The position numbers and the translations under genes were made by a program. From NCBI GenBank assembly GCA_964036275.1, contig OZ038433.1, forward strand, positions 16,684,257 to 16,748,256: DNA of 64,000 bases. The letters are read 5' to 3'. The stretch's first letter is position 1. Each line of letters opens with the position of its first letter. The notes beneath the pieces are model-generated. The model made no database searches. It was not told where the DNA came from and was given only the letters and a program-made list of their open reading frames with translations. This document shows, in pieces, positions 1 to 14,400 of the stretch. This stretch comes from Litoditis marina. Taxonomy: Eukaryota > Nematoda > Chromadorea > Rhabditida > Rhabditidae.

Positions 1-2540
1 GGATCATTTCGAAGTTCTGCTGCTTGTTGATATCGAACGATCAAACTACAACTAAATATTTGATCTACTGCCAAACTTCTGCTGTGTTCTGGGATCAAAT
101 CACAGCTGAAACTGGAGCCTATTCCAAGGTTTTTCTGTGTATTTGAATCAAAGTGCCACTGAGGTTTGAACTTTCCAATTTAGTACCGGGATCATTTCGA
201 AGTTCTGCTGCTTGTTGATATCGAACGATCAAACTACAACTAAATATTTGATCTACTGCCAAACTTCTGCTGTGTTCTGGGATCAAATCACAGCTGAAAC
301 TGGAGCCTATTCCAAGGTTTTTCTGTGTATTTGAATCAAAGTGCCACTGAGGTTTGAACTTTCCAATTTAGTACCGGGATCATTTCGAAGTTCTGCTGCT
401 TGTTGATATCGAACGATCAAACTACAACTAAATATTTGATCTACTGCAAAACTTCTGCTGTGTTCTGGGATCAAATCACAGCTGAAACTGGAGCCTATTC
501 CAAGGTTTTTCTGTGTATTTGAATCAAAGTGCCACTGAGGTTTGAACTTTCAATTTAGTACCGGGATCATTTCGAAGTTCTGCTGCTTGTTGATATCGAA
601 CGATCAAACTACAACTAAATATTTGATCTACTGCCAAACTTCTGCTGTGTTCTGGGATCAAATCACAGCTGAAACTGGAGCCTATTCCAAGGTTTTTCTG
701 TGTATTTGAATCAAAGTGCCACTGAGGTTTGAACTTTCCAATTTAGTACCGGGATCATTTCGAAGTTCTGCTGCTTGTTGATATCGAACGATCAAACTAC
801 AACTAAATATTTGATCTACTGCCAAACTTCTGCTGTGTTCTGGGATCAAATCACAGCTGAAACTGGAGCCTATTCCAAGGTTTTTCTGTGTATTTGAATC
901 AAAGTGCCACTGAGGTTTGAACTTTCCAATTTAGTACCGGGATCATTTCGAAGTTCTGCTGCTTGTTGATATCGAACGATCAAACTACAACTAAATATTT
1001 GATCTACTGCCAAACTTCTGCTGTGTTCTGGGATCAAATCACAGCTGAAACTGGAGCCTATTCCAAGGTTTTTCTGTGTATTTGAATCAAAGTGCCACTG
1101 AGGTTTGAACTTTCCAATTTAGTACCGGGATCATTTCGAAGTTCTGCTGCTTGTTGATATCGAACGATCAAACTACAACTAAATATTTGATCTACTGCCA
1201 AACTTCTGCTGTGTTCTGGGATCAAATCACAGCTGAAACTGGAGCCTATTCCAAGGTTTTTCTGTGTATTTGAATCAAAGTGCCACTGAGGTTTGAACTT
1301 TCCAATTTAGTACCGGGATCATTCGAAGTTCTGCTGCTTGTTGATATCGAACGATCAAACTACAACTAAATATTTGATCTACTGCAAAACTTCTGCTGTG
1401 TTCTGGGATCAAATCACAGCTGAAACTGGAGCCTATTCCAAGGTTTTTCTGTGTATTTGAATCAAAGTGCCACTGAGGTTTGAACTTTCCAATTTAGTAC
1501 CGGGATCATTTCGAAGTTCTGCTGCTTGTTGATATCGAACGATCAAACTACAACTAAATATTTGATCTACTGCCAAACTTCTGCTGTGTTCTGGGATCAA
1601 ATCACAGCTGAAACTGGAGCCTATTCCAAGGTTTTTCTGTGTATTTGAATCAAAGTGCCACTGAGGTTTGAACTTTCCAATTTAGTACCGGGATCATTTC
1701 GAAGTTCTGCTGCTTGTTGATATCGAACGATCAAACTACAACTAAATATTTGATCTACTGCCAAACTTCTGCTGTGTTCTGGGATCAAATCACAGCTGAA
1801 ACTGGAGCCTATTCCAAGGTTTTTCTGTGTATTTGAATCAAAGTGCCACTGAGGTTTGAACTTTCCAATTTAGTACCGGGATCATTTCGAAGTTCTGCTG
1901 CTTGTTGATATCGAACGATCAAACTACAACTAAATATTTGATCTACTGCCAAACTTCTGCTGTGTTCTGGGATCAAATCACAGCTGAAACTGGAGCCTAT
2001 TCCAAGGTTTTTCTGTGTATTTGATCAAAGTGCCACTGAGGTTTGAACTTTCCAATTTAGTACCGGGATCATTTCGAAGTTCTGCTGCTTGTTGATATCG
2101 AACGATCAAACTACAACTAAATATTTGATCTACTGCCAAACTTCTGCTGTGTTCTGGGATCAAATCACAGCTGAAACTGGAGCCTATTCCAAGGTTTTTC
2201 TGTGTATTTGAATCAAAGTGCCACTGAGGTTTGAACTTTCCAATTTAGTACCGGGATCATTTCGAAGTTCTGCTGCTTGTTGATATCGAACGATCAAACT
2301 ACAACTAAATATTTGATCTACTGCAAAACTTCTGCTGTGTTCTGGATCAAATCACAGCTGAAACTGGAGCCTATTCAAGGTTTTTCTGTGTATTTGAATC
2401 AAAGTGCCACTGAGGTTTGAACTTTCCAATTTAGTACCGGGATCATTTCGAAGTTCTGCTGCTTGTTGATATCGAACGATCAAACTACAACTAAATATTT
2501 GATCTACTGCAAAACTTCTGCTGTGTTCTGGGATCAAATC
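1..2540. repeat. 188-bp tandem satellite array
   Basis: Units begin at 1, 189, 377 and 564 and continue to the assembly gap, giving about 13.5 copies of a 188-bp monomer that differ only by single-base changes or 1-bp deletions. Each unit carries the word GATCAAACTACAACTAAATA, and its core GATCAAACTACAA also occurs scattered through introns of the window. The short open frames seen across the array are by-products of the repeat and are not genes. Confidence 0.97.
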
Positions 2541-2740
2541 NNNNNNNNNNNNNNNNNNNNNNNNNNNNNNNNNNNNNNNNNNNNNNNNNNNNNNNNNNNN
2601 NNNNNNNNNNNNNNNNNNNNNNNNNNNNNNNNNNNNNNNNNNNNNNNNNNNNNNNNNNNNNNNNNNNNNNNNNNNNNNNNNNNNNNNNNNNNNNNNNNNN
2701 NNNNNNNNNNNNNNNNNNNNNNNNNNNNNNNNNNNNNNNN
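2541..2740. other. Assembly gap of 200 N
   Basis: Two hundred consecutive N interrupt the satellite just after a partial unit. The round length suggests a placeholder gap of unknown true size, so the real array may be much longer than what is assembled here. Confidence 0.98.
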
Positions 2741-5479
2741 ATAATCATTGGTCAGACTTGTTGACCTTTCCGACAACATTTAAGTAATTTGAACGGATTG
2801 AAAGTTTCGTATTCCAACTGTAGGAGTCTCGGTAGGAACGAAAAAATATACCTGCACGGTTCCATCGTTAACTTCTTCTCTGCTCGAAGATCAAACTACA
2901 ACTGAATATTTGATCTACTGCCAAACTTCTGCTGTGTTCTGGGATCAAATCACAGCTGAAACTTGAGCCTATTCCAAGGTTTTTCTGTGTATTTGAATCA
3001 AAGTGCAACTGAGGTTTGAACTTTCCAATTTAGTACCGGGATCATTTCGAAGTTCTGCTGCATGTTGATATCGAACGATCAAAGTACAACTGAATATTTG
3101 ATCTACTCCCAATAGTGCCCCCCCCTCGTATTTTATGCGTTCCCTGGGCTTTCTCCGCTGTCCCCCGAAACACTTGATTTCAGTGTTTGCTCAAGTTGGT
3201 TGCAGGCCCGTCTGTTACAATTACAAACATTATTCGGGTGGAACAAAAATGACGTTTTGTTACAAAATAGAAATCGCTTCGAATCGTTTGAGGTAGTAAG
3301 TTTACTTGTTCATGAAACAGGAGTAAAACACAATGACTGGTAATGGTATTATTTCCAGAAACCCAGAGACATAAAATGCCCTCTTTCCCCCAAACTAGAA
3401 CAAAATTTTGTTGCAAGTGTTGTGTTGTGAAAACAACGTTTCTCGAGTGAAAATACTTGAATTTGAGCTGTATGCGCATGAAGAACTTGGCCTTCCAGCT
3501 GAAAAGCACTGGCATCAGATATTGAACAGCTATTTTGGTCTGATTCCAGTATAATTCACAGTTTGTGAGCTGTAGATTGAGCTGCAAGTTTCGAGTTTCG
3601 ACTAAAACGAATTGGGATCAAACTAAAAACACAGCAGGACCGTGCCAATTTGTCTAATTTTCCATTATAAAAACTAGTGGGTTCAAACTACAAACAGAGA
3701 GGTTCAGGGCTATTTTTTCTCCTTTTTCCAGTATAATTCGCAGTTTCTGGCGCTAAGTGGAGAATGTTTTAAGTCAGTTGTCCATGTGTAATGGAACTGA
3801 ATACACCATGGCACAACCGACTACGAAAACAAAAATCGTCGTTCTCACTTTTTAGTTGAACTAACTCTACAAAAACTATATTCATGTGAAACGTGAAAAG
3901 CTCTGCGTGAAAAACCAGTTGTAAAACACTGTTAGAAACACTGCCGATCAAACTACAACCCTTAAAAAGCCCTACGACTACGAAAACAGCTTTACCAAAC
4001 TATTGGCAACACTTGTTAGTGACATCAAGAACTCTAGTTTGACTGAATAGTATAGTTCACAACTTTTCTACATATCACCTACAGTAGGCAAATGGTGTTG
4101 TTATCGTACTGTAAGTGTTTCAGTATGAATGAAAAGTACTATACTTCAAACATGTGAAAGAAATACACCGAACGACAATGCATTATAACACATGCTACAA
4201 ATCTGAAACGAGGTAGTAAACCCCAAGTCTGTTCTGTAGTTTGATCTTCAACCATAGTTTTGGCAGTACGCTCGAAAATGTCCGAGTTCAAACTACAAAC
4301 ACAGCAAGTTGGAATGAATAGATCTCTAGTTGCGATATTATTGATCTGGGGGATCGATAATCTGCCTCGCCGGCTCAGAGGGGGGGGGGGGGTGAGAGGG
4401 AGGGAGGAGTGAGAGGGAGCCAGACAAATCCACTCCTCCACCCGACTGCCTGCTCTACGCACCAGCCCCACACCTCTCCTCCTCGCTCGGCGGTACGAAA
4501 CATTTCTCATGCTTTATATTAGGAAATTATTATCTAAACTAGACCAATTTTTGAAATACCATATGTATGTATTGAGAAGTCGATAAAATTTTGAGGCGGT
4601 GAAAATTTTGTAAACTGAATTTCAAACGGTTAAGGGGATGCTCTAGAACATTCCATTGAAATTCTCATTCAGAACACAAGCAACATTGGTTCGTGCTCGA
4701 TTTTCTTCTGTGTGGCTCTTATTCATTTGACTTGAAACCATTAAGAGTTTATGTGGTTCGGCTCAAAAGACTGTGAAAGCGACTGAAACTAGAACTTGGT
4801 TTTTCGGCCTTAGTCCTGTCTCAACTAATTTGGAGAACAAAACTCTCAATTTTCTGCTAGAGGTTTCAATTCAGTTCACGTCCTTCTCATCGCTAAACGA
4901 AGTGTAGTTTATTTGAAAATATGATTCTAAATAGGTGTAGATATAGGGAAACTTTCAGTAGCGTGTCTCACATTAAACACGTGCTCTTCAGATTATTTCA
5001 CTTCTTACTAATATTTTAAAAAGCTGATGTCTGTTGTGTGGGCAGTTGTGTGTTCTCTACTATAGTCGTCATTTTCCCCATAAAGACAGCAGAGGGTTCA
5101 ATTGATTGAGCGATGCGGGGCGAGCGGTCGTTGATTATCTGCCAGCAGTTGAGACAGTGTGTAGATCAGTGATACGCAGACGAACTGGCCGCTCGCCAAA
5201 CCCCGTCCCATACAAAATCGATGGTACGGTGTCCACAATGGTTTGACAAATCCTATACAACATGGGTGAAGATACAGCTCAAATTTCGACGGTTGTATGG
5301 TTTGATCTCCTTACATGTGACATTTCTGTTTCAATGAACACAACTATTCTCCAGAAACTTCCGCCCGTAGGGGTGTAATAGCTACAATGAGGATTTACAC
5401 TGATTTTCATGTATTTAGAAATCAATTGTGTTCCTCGGCAGTTTTAAATTATCGATTGATGTTGATTTATTTGTTTCAG
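2741..5479. other. Decayed satellite and upstream region of the PDZ-LIM gene
   Basis: Degenerate satellite units are recognisable at about 2885-3110. Beyond that there are scattered copies of the GATCAAACTACAA-type word (for example near 3950, 4290), a G-tract at about 4380-4392 and a small inverted repeat at 5114-5206. I see no convincing gene. The 3' part presumably holds promoter or outron sequence for the gene starting at 5482, but no specific element can be named. Confidence 0.6.
5114..5206. repeat. Short foldback element
   Basis: GGGGCGAGCGGTCGTT at the left pairs imperfectly with AACTGGCCGCTCGCC followed by CCCC at the right, around a loop of some 60 bases. It looks like a tiny inverted-repeat element or hairpin upstream of the PDZ-LIM gene. 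Confidence 0.5.
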
Positions 5480-8400
5480 AAATGGAAACCGTTACCGTGC
5501 GTATGGCGCGTGGGGAGCGGAATACTTCGTGGGGATTCGGAGTAACGGAGACGCCTAGCAGGGATGTCGTCATTGTCAATGTAAGGCACATGCATATCAT
5601 ACATATCGATTGGTTGTCAAACTTCTTACTTATTGATTGAACGGGCACACGCATTTCCATTTCACTGATAAAGTTCGTTCCACCCACCTATAACCCTCTA
5701 CAGTAATCTGATCAAACTTTCAGGTCAAAGTTTGGTATACTGGTTTCTCTGGATACTCTCTAATTTTCGGTAGTATCTTCTGCACGTTTACTACTACAAA
5801 GTCTGAAAGTTTTAAACCAACATAATGAACCATTCATTAGAAAAACCTTTCTGAATGTCTGACGAATTACTGTAGAAGGACATTGATCGGTGAAACGAAC
5901 TATATAATGTGTTTTCAGTTTAGAGTTCTCAGTTTCGAGCAATGGCATATTTTCTAATTTTCTCTCATGTTAATTTTGCCTTCACCAAGGATGGAAATGT
6001 GGCAAAATGTGGCGAGAACGTTGCAAAAACAACGTTGGCTCCAACTAAGAGTTTATGAGGAAAGTTGTCTGGTCGTTCCACGTTTTTCACGTACTTTCCC
6101 ATATGTTCCCCTCTCGCGGACATCATTTATACTCGTTTTCGACCCTAATTTCCCCTGTTTACACTTTTGATGGGTAGAGTCGTAAATTTGCCAGCTTTGG
6201 AAAATGCAACACATTAGGTCACAACAAGTTCTGGAAATATGAAAAATTACTAATTTTGATCACAATGGCAGTATTGTCTTGAAATCCACAAACTATCTTG
6301 CACTCATCTCATTCTAACTCATTCCAAACTTTAGTGTTGTTTCTATTAAAATATGCCACACAAAACTGGCCACAATTACTCTTTTTTCATCTCAAAATTA
6401 GCATAACCTCTTATAATTCTTTCTTGTTTACAAAGTGGAAACATCTAATTGAGAAACCCATTTTTCATTTTTCTAATGCGCCATGGTCAGTCTGTCCGCT
6501 GAAAGTGTGTTCACTGTGTGTAATAATAGGAGCTTCCCCTCACTCTTGAGCCACGCAAATAAAAGTACACAGAAAACCCTGGAACACATGAATGAAAACA
6601 AACCGATAGTTAAAAACGTGAGACGTATAAAAATGATCTCTTTAACTGAAATCGGACAGACAACTAAATGAAAGTTGTAAAGGTAAAACAACATTATTTA
6701 GAGAATATTTTGATTCCGATTGTCCATGGAGTTCAAAAATACCAGAAACGTTTGAAATTTCATGACAGTACTGTAGTTTTCATAGTTAGCTAAATTACAT
6801 TTGCATTGTTTTCTAAATAAAAACTGCTCGCACAACTCGTACACACGATTTCTAACTTTACAACTTTCCAACTTTCCAATACTTCGACCTTGTAAATTCT
6901 AAAATTTGAACAATAGAAACTCCCAAATAGACAGTGCAAGCTACACTTTCAAGTGGTGAAAAAACATGAAGTAAACTTTACAACTTTGTAACTTTCCCCC
7001 ATTCCAGGTGGTGGGTGGGTCATTGGCAGACAGGGCCGGTCTGAGAAACGGAGACATTGTGGATAAACTGGAGGGTCTAGACAATCTGGACATAAATGCC
7101 GTGGATAGACTACTCGTAACTGCCAGGGACAGAATCGAACTCATCGTTCACAGGTACGTGATTAATATAAATAAAGACAAAATATCAGTTGTAGTTTGAT
7201 CTGAATACACATCATAATTCACGAACTTCGGACAAGATCCAACTACGAACACCGCTAGGAGGAACAGAATTGAACTGAAGTGTACGGTAGAAAACAAGCA
7301 GGCTGAAACGGGACCTCTCTGACTCTGAACTCCCTGGGACTGGGACGTCGTAGCAGTCGACCGTCCGGGACGCGATGTTTACGCGTCCCAGACGGTTTGA
7401 CTGCTACGGTCCCAGACGGTTAGTCAGGATCAGCCGGGCCAGCGCGGCCCCAGACCATTCCGAAATTTAATTGATTAATAATATTACTGATTCACTCCGA
7501 ATTATTGAGAAAAGATGAGATTATTGCTCAACTTTCAATGCTAATTCTTTTTGAAAAAAATACACTTTTTTCAAATGAATATGCACAAGCATGTTTTCTC
7601 TTTAACACCTAACCTTTGTAGTTTGATCTCACTGCGCTCCCGTCGCAATCATCTATTCTGCTGTGTGTGAAGACCAACACATATTTTATCATCAGCTCTT
7701 GTAAGAGCTTTGTTCACGGCCTTGTTGAGAAAAAGTTTTGAGGATTAAGACAACTCAGAACACCCGTCTTCAACGAGAAACTCGTAATGTTATTTTAATT
7801 AAGTTTTCACTGACACTCAAAGTTGGCAAATCCTGTGACGTCACGGGCTCCGGTGATAGTTCTCTAGTACCGAACTGAAAAGTGTACTGAGTGGGAAAGT
7901 TCCGATACAGCCGCGAAACACTTTAAAGGGACCGTACCTCTATAATGTGCAATGTAAGTAGTTTTTGAAAAATGAAAAAAGTCATTTATTCTGTTTTGAG
8001 ATGAAAGTTGCACACGTTACATACAGAAAGTGCAGAAAACCACATTATTGCGGAGCAAATTGGAAGTCAACCGAATTTGGGTTACTGTAATGCAGCAATC
8101 CTTGATCTCTCACTGCTTTGTTGTTTTCATGATATCTACAAATCCTTTGTCACAGCTTTGATTGTTAAAATTTTGGCAAAATTTTGAATATGGTTTTGTA
8201 TTTTTATAGGCATTTTGAAAATTTTGTACGTAGGTGAACTCGGCGGTGTATGTACGTGCGCGTGGTTGCGCCGCATTTTTGAGAACACGGAGCAAAACAG
8301 GAAGTGGACACCTAGATGAATGATTGTGTTTTTTCAATGTTAACAACATCGACTAATCAGCTCAAACCTCCAAGTTAAAGAGAAACGGTCCCTTTAAGGT

Positions 8401-11400
8401 GTACGGATTTTATAAATTTTTAACTGGTCTCGTTCTATTTGGGTTTGCATAGTATTGAACGAACATAGCAACATTCTCCATTAGATTGATCAGAATTAAA
8501 TACCTTGCGAAAGCGAATTTCATCTTCCTTGGAAAGCTTCTCACGCGCTACAGGCGGGAATAGAAGATATGTTCACAGATTATTATCTCGTCCGTATTCG
8601 CACTTAAATTTCCACCAATTAGGTCCGCACAATGCCCTTTCTTATATACTAAACTAATACTTTTTGTTTGCAATTAGCACTAGTTTATATTTAGGTTAAA
8701 ACTGTTTTTTGGGCCAGAAGATATGAATGAGTGTGCAAAGTTGTCACATGAGTAAATATCAGAAAATAAAGATCAATTTTAATTTTCGTTAAAAGTAACA
8801 ATTGTAATAATGTGTCTCGAAACACTCCAGTTTCTCTCACATTCCAGATTAGATCTTATCCAAACACGAGAGAAAAACGAAAGTTACTCCACAAAACATG
8901 TTTAATGCAAATAGTCATAACTAACATAAGTATAGACGATTATAATAATCATATTCTCGAGAAAGATGTAACAAGTGGAAAAACGTGCAAAATTAGTTCC
9001 GAAGTGTTTTTTGACGTGCAAAATTGTTAAATGGGTACATAGTTCTATGAAAGTAGGCACTGGATACCTCAATTTTTGCTGTGCACAAGTTCTCAAGAAA
9101 ATTTTCTGGAGTGTAGGCAAGATGTATCTGTGTCACGTTACCGGAGTCGTTAGCACAACTTTTTCTCGTCTTGTAGGTCTCAGGTTCGACTTCTATGGAA
9201 AGACTATTTTCGTGAGTTTGGCTCACTGTTTCTCTATCCCTCTCTCTTTTATCTCGCTCTTTTTCTCTCACGTCGTTAACTCTCACTCTCTCTCTTTGTT
9301 TTTCTTCTTTCTACTCACTCTTCATTTCTCTCCACCTATCTCTCGCTATTCTCTTTCTTCTCTCTTTCCTTTTTCTTTCTATTCTTTATCTTTCTTCCCC
9401 CCCCCATACTCTCTCTCTCCCACTCTCTATCTCTCTCCCACTCTCTATCTCTCTCCCTTTCTCTCTCGAAACGTTCATTTCGATTTCACAGCTGATATTA
9501 TGTAAATTAGGCCAAATCGGGTATTGGTGGGGGGCTGGTCTCTCTCCTATCACACCACTCGAAATGGTACAATTGACAGCTGCTCCCCGTCCATGGTTAG
9601 TATACTTATTGATTTATCGATTGATCACTGAGATCTAGAGGTCAAAGGTCAAACGTACTGTCGCCAAAGAATCAGTACTTTACAATACATTTTGTACTAA
9701 GATGATTGTTATTCTAAACAGACATTTATGGAGTTTTGTTTCACTGGGAAAACGTTTGTTTGTCCTCTTTATTTTTCCTTCTTTCCTTCCAAAATCATTC
9801 ATAATGTGTTAGATGGCATATGAACGTCATGAGTCATTTCTTGCCGAAATGCCAATCGGTTTTTCGGCTTCGCAACCGTTCACTGATAACTGTTTTAAAA
9901 CATTCCTTGGTTTTAGAGTATATAATTAGTATTCGTAATTTATTTAACTGTCATCTATTCAATGCACAGCTAGAATTGGGCTTCGCCTATGTTCAACCTA
10001 AGTCTTTACCACATTTTTTGTGTTAAATTTCATGTTGAAACATTGCGAAATTGATTTTATTCTGTCACTTTCACCTATTTGTTCTGCCTTAGAGCTACTG
10101 CAGAAAAAACTCAACTGGCAAATAATTCTGTTAACATACGTCTAGGATCAGGGAAACAGCTATAATCCCCAAACCTCAAATCTTTAACACCGTTAAAAAG
10201 CTAACATTATATTCAGTGAAAATACTAATATTTGCACAAATTTAGGAAGCACATCTTTTCGTGTTCCAAACTCGATAAAAACAAAACAAACTACACTAGA
10301 GATCAAACTACATTCGACTGATCAGAGTTGTTTCCAGGTCATCCGGAGGTCAAACCCGTATCTGGAGACCAGAGATCACCGAGAATCCGGCCATGTTCTC
10401 TTCTTCTCAGGGAAGGATTCCCCCAGTGGAGGAAAGACCGTACAAGGTCAACCTCCAACACAATAGTGACGTCAGTTTACACGTTTTCACGTTTTATCAC
10501 GTTTTTTTGTTGTCAATCTTGCGTCAATAAGGGGTTTACTCTTTTCATTTTTCATAGTTTTCGATTTCCGATAGAAATCCGAAGAGATCAATAACAATGT
10601 TACCATAAAAATATAGAGTTCGTATTTCATTCGATATTGTTCTGCTTCTGCTGATAAGCTAACAAAAAACTACTGTTTCTTATCGAACACGTTGCGAATT
10701 CTGTTATTTTGTTCTCCCCAACTGTTTCACAACACATACATACCTGATTTATTGTCTAAGATGGAATTTGGGAGTTTTGGACTTAAAGAAGACTGAATAT
10801 GATAACCTCGCAAATTAAACATTACAAAATTGTGTTTTCAAGAGCCTAGTGCCTAGTACTCCAAACTTCAATAAAACTTAATGTGCTGATCATTATGAAA
10901 AAACTACGTGAAAGTGATCTTCCGACGCGAGAAACTGAATCATATTACTACCCAATTTCTATCGAAACGTTTTCTTCAACCAGTGTTTTCAGACGGTCAG
11001 AAGCCTGGAATATAGTTGCAGGCTTTTTTTCCAGCCAATTCTACTCGAAATTCTAACAACCCTTTTTTCAGACGGTGCCCCCTCAGGGCTTCAACTCTCC
11101 GGCGTTGCCCTTTAACCCCGACCCACGGGTCAAACATCTCCAATACAACTCCCCCATGGGAATGTACTCGAATGCAAACATCACCGAGAGCTACGTACAA
11201 CAAACGGCCGGAATTGTGGATAACGCCAGGTTTGTAGCTTGTTATAGTTTCACGTGAAATACGTGAGCAAACACAGCTCAAAAAGGCTTGACATCTTTCC
11301 ACAAAAAACCTGTTTCATTGTGCACTGGGTCTTCTTCGATTGAAATCTTCTATAATAGGAACTAAAATTCTCTGCGTCTCTCTTTCTCCGTGCTCTATCG

Positions 11401-14400
11401 TTGTTCTCTGACCGTCTCCCAATGATTCACTCGAATACACTAATTCAATCAAAGTTTTTTTAGACAATTTATCCGTGATAATTCCTTCTTTCGTCAGTTT
11501 CAATTCTGATTCCCTCGTTCTAAATTCCTCTTTTTTGTGTCGTCCATGACCCGGTTTCATCGACTGATAAGCACTGCGAAATGCCAAAAAAGAAGAAAGA
11601 TCCGATTGTTTTGGAACAAACCGAAAAACAGACAAAGTTACTTTTGCGGAGAAATAAACCCAGTAAAACATTGGTTGAAACTTGAAACCTCATTGCTAAT
11701 AAGTTGTTATATTTAGAATGGAACTTTGACTAGCTACTAGTTTTTTGAACGTTGTAGCTATATGATTATGGAAGCTACATTTGACAGGTCACAGAGGCTG
11801 ACTATAAGGTAAAAACTTTTTTGGTAAATTTCTTGACCACTCATTTTTAGTGTTCTAGCCTAGTGTGAATTTGGAAGTAGTCAAACAAGCTATGTAGTTT
11901 TAAGTGTGTCTAATCCTAATTTTACTCTCAAATTCGGGTTCGTAGTAGATAGTACGTGTATCTGAGCGCTTAAATGAAGAAAAACATTTTACACCGAAAA
12001 TATTCATATCGAAATCCCAAAAACAAGAATAAACACGAGTTTAAGCGGTGGAGTCTACGTCGATCTCTTCAATGGGGAGCGGGGCCTCTCCGCCACGGGG
12101 TCTGCCCTGGGGACCACCTCTCATGGGGCCGGGACCTCCGGGGGGACCACCCTGGGGACCACCAGGGAATCCATTGGCTCCTCCTGGAATTATATTAGAT
12201 TTGTAGGATTCGCTTTTTCATAAGTGGGCCTATACTGTTTATATAGGTCTAACACGTGGTGTTTGTAGTTTGATTCCGTTGTTTTTCGGTCGAGATTCGT
12301 GAGTTACGGCGTTCTACAACGATAATCCGGTCATTTAGATTAGAGAGGCAAGAATTGAAAAAGCCGTTTAACTTCATTCCAACTTAGTACAAACTACAAA
12401 ATATGCGCTGAAAAAAGAGTTCTTGGCTTATGGCGCAAACATTTATCTCACTGAAAACGGTGTTTTTGGACATTAATTTTCTTATGGAAACTTTTAAAGT
12501 TAAAAAAGAAAACACTTCATTTTTCTTACCTGGGCCTTCATTGTCGTTCTCGGGACGGAGTGCCTGCAAGATACTTCTCTTTATTTTCTGAGAACTTTTA
12601 CATGATTTACTTTCTGTTTTTATAACGGTTTGCAAAAGAAAAGCACATTTCTATACTATGTTTCAAAAACTGGCTCAGAAGGTTGTATTAGCATCATTCG
12701 CTTGTCGGAAACACGGACCAACCATAGGTTCATCTTTTTTTATATTTCCTCATACGGGTACCCCCACAAACACGGTGGGCACCTGCCGGGGCAGGGTAAA
12801 AATCCCCCCTTCCTCCCCTCGTGGGTCACGGGTTCGGTCATCGGGTCATAAGGATTTAAGGCACAGCAGAATCATAGGAGAGTCCCCATCTTCACCACGT
12901 GTGCCCCTTGAGTTGGTTCTCTTGCAATACTGGACGTGGTTTTTAGTCTGTATTGAACAAAAGCTCGCAGGGAGTGGATCGCTGAGTCTCGTGCAAAAGG
13001 GACGCGCGTCAAAAATTGGAAATTGCCCTGTCCTCGACTCTCTTGCGGCTGGGATACAAGATGTAAGCCAGCGAAAGTCTCCAAGGGTAGCCAATAACTG
13101 TCTCAACAGTGGCCGATTAGACAGAGGTCACCGATCAATACCTTGGTTTGGTAGGTATTTTTATGAAAGGAGGCCTGTGAACAACAACACACTATATGAT
13201 ACAGTTAGGTACGCATCGCTTATGGACTGGAAATGAGAATGAATAAATTCACTAATTTCGTCTATTTATACCATTAAGGTACACATAAGCGACACGCACC
13301 ATTTTGAAGCGAACACAAGTATTCACTAGTCAGTAGCGCGACTAGCTGCCCACCATTATGGCGGACCTGGGAGGAAAACCCAAGTACGATTCTTATACTG
13401 TTTCTCAAAAACTGGCTCAGAAGGTTGTATTAGCATCATTCGCTTGTCGGAAACACGGACCAACCATAGGTTCATCTTCGCCAAATGGAAAGGGAATTGG
13501 CCTGCTCCCTCCCGCCGTGCGCCGTATCTAGTACGGGTTGCACCATTGCCGGGGCGAACAGCTGATTGCTGATTTGGCTGCGCTATCTATTTATCACCAT
13601 GCTAGACTATTCATTTCTTAGCGGAATAAGACGAGAAATAGTATATTCAAATAATTAGAATATTTTAAGTGAATGAAGAAAACCTAATAATAATCTTGCA
13701 AACGTGGTTTTGTTAGTTTTACTACAGTTTTACCTATGTAACTTTCGTTGAAAAACCATAACGTGTGATAAATTCCTGAAAGTTAACATATTTTCCATCT
13801 TTCAAAAACCTTCCAACCACCTCAGAAAGTGTCTTTTCCCCCTATTTTCAACAACGTACTCCGAACTCTTCCTTGAATCTCTGTCCGTAAGTCTTCTGGA
13901 GTTCCTTCAATTGGGTCTTGGCCTCCTCATCCAAACCCTCCATCAAAGATCTGATCTAAAATTACAATACATTTATTTTTGTTATAAAAAGAGTTATTCG
14001 TTTATGTTTGGTTTACTATTCATAACTTAGAAGAAGTTTCAAAACATTAAAACGCGCTTTTTAGTTTTCAAGTCCTACACGACAACCTAGAGAAACCAAG
14101 CTGGAATTAAGCTCGGTTTCAAAAGAAGGTTTCAGTTTTAAGAGTTTGAGGAGATCAGAAAACTGAGAAACTGCTGTTTTCAAATATAGATCAGCAGGGC
14201 AATATTTTACAAAGGTACATTACATAATATATGATAAATTGAAAATTGATTTCCCAATGACCAGAGTCTTGACACTGTCTCTATCTCCGAACAGATCTCC
14301 GCTCTCGAAAGCTTCGATCATACCCTCGGCAGCAGCCTTAGCCTGGAATCTAATATTTAGTAAAACTTACATATTGTGGTGAAAACCACACATTACCTTA

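Noticed and set aside
1978..2779. Several 60-93 codon open frames in the satellite and gap
   Set aside because: They repeat with the 188-bp unit or are created by N; no start context, splice sites or codon bias.
8975..9505. 176-codon plus-strand open frame
   Set aside because: It owes its length to a CT-rich tract coding for Ser, Leu and Phe runs; no splice sites or family motif.
10990..11080. Fifth ghost exon near the ZM-motif exon (CAGACGGT at 10989 and 11069)
   Set aside because: Only about a dozen bases match, which may be chance at a common acceptor context.
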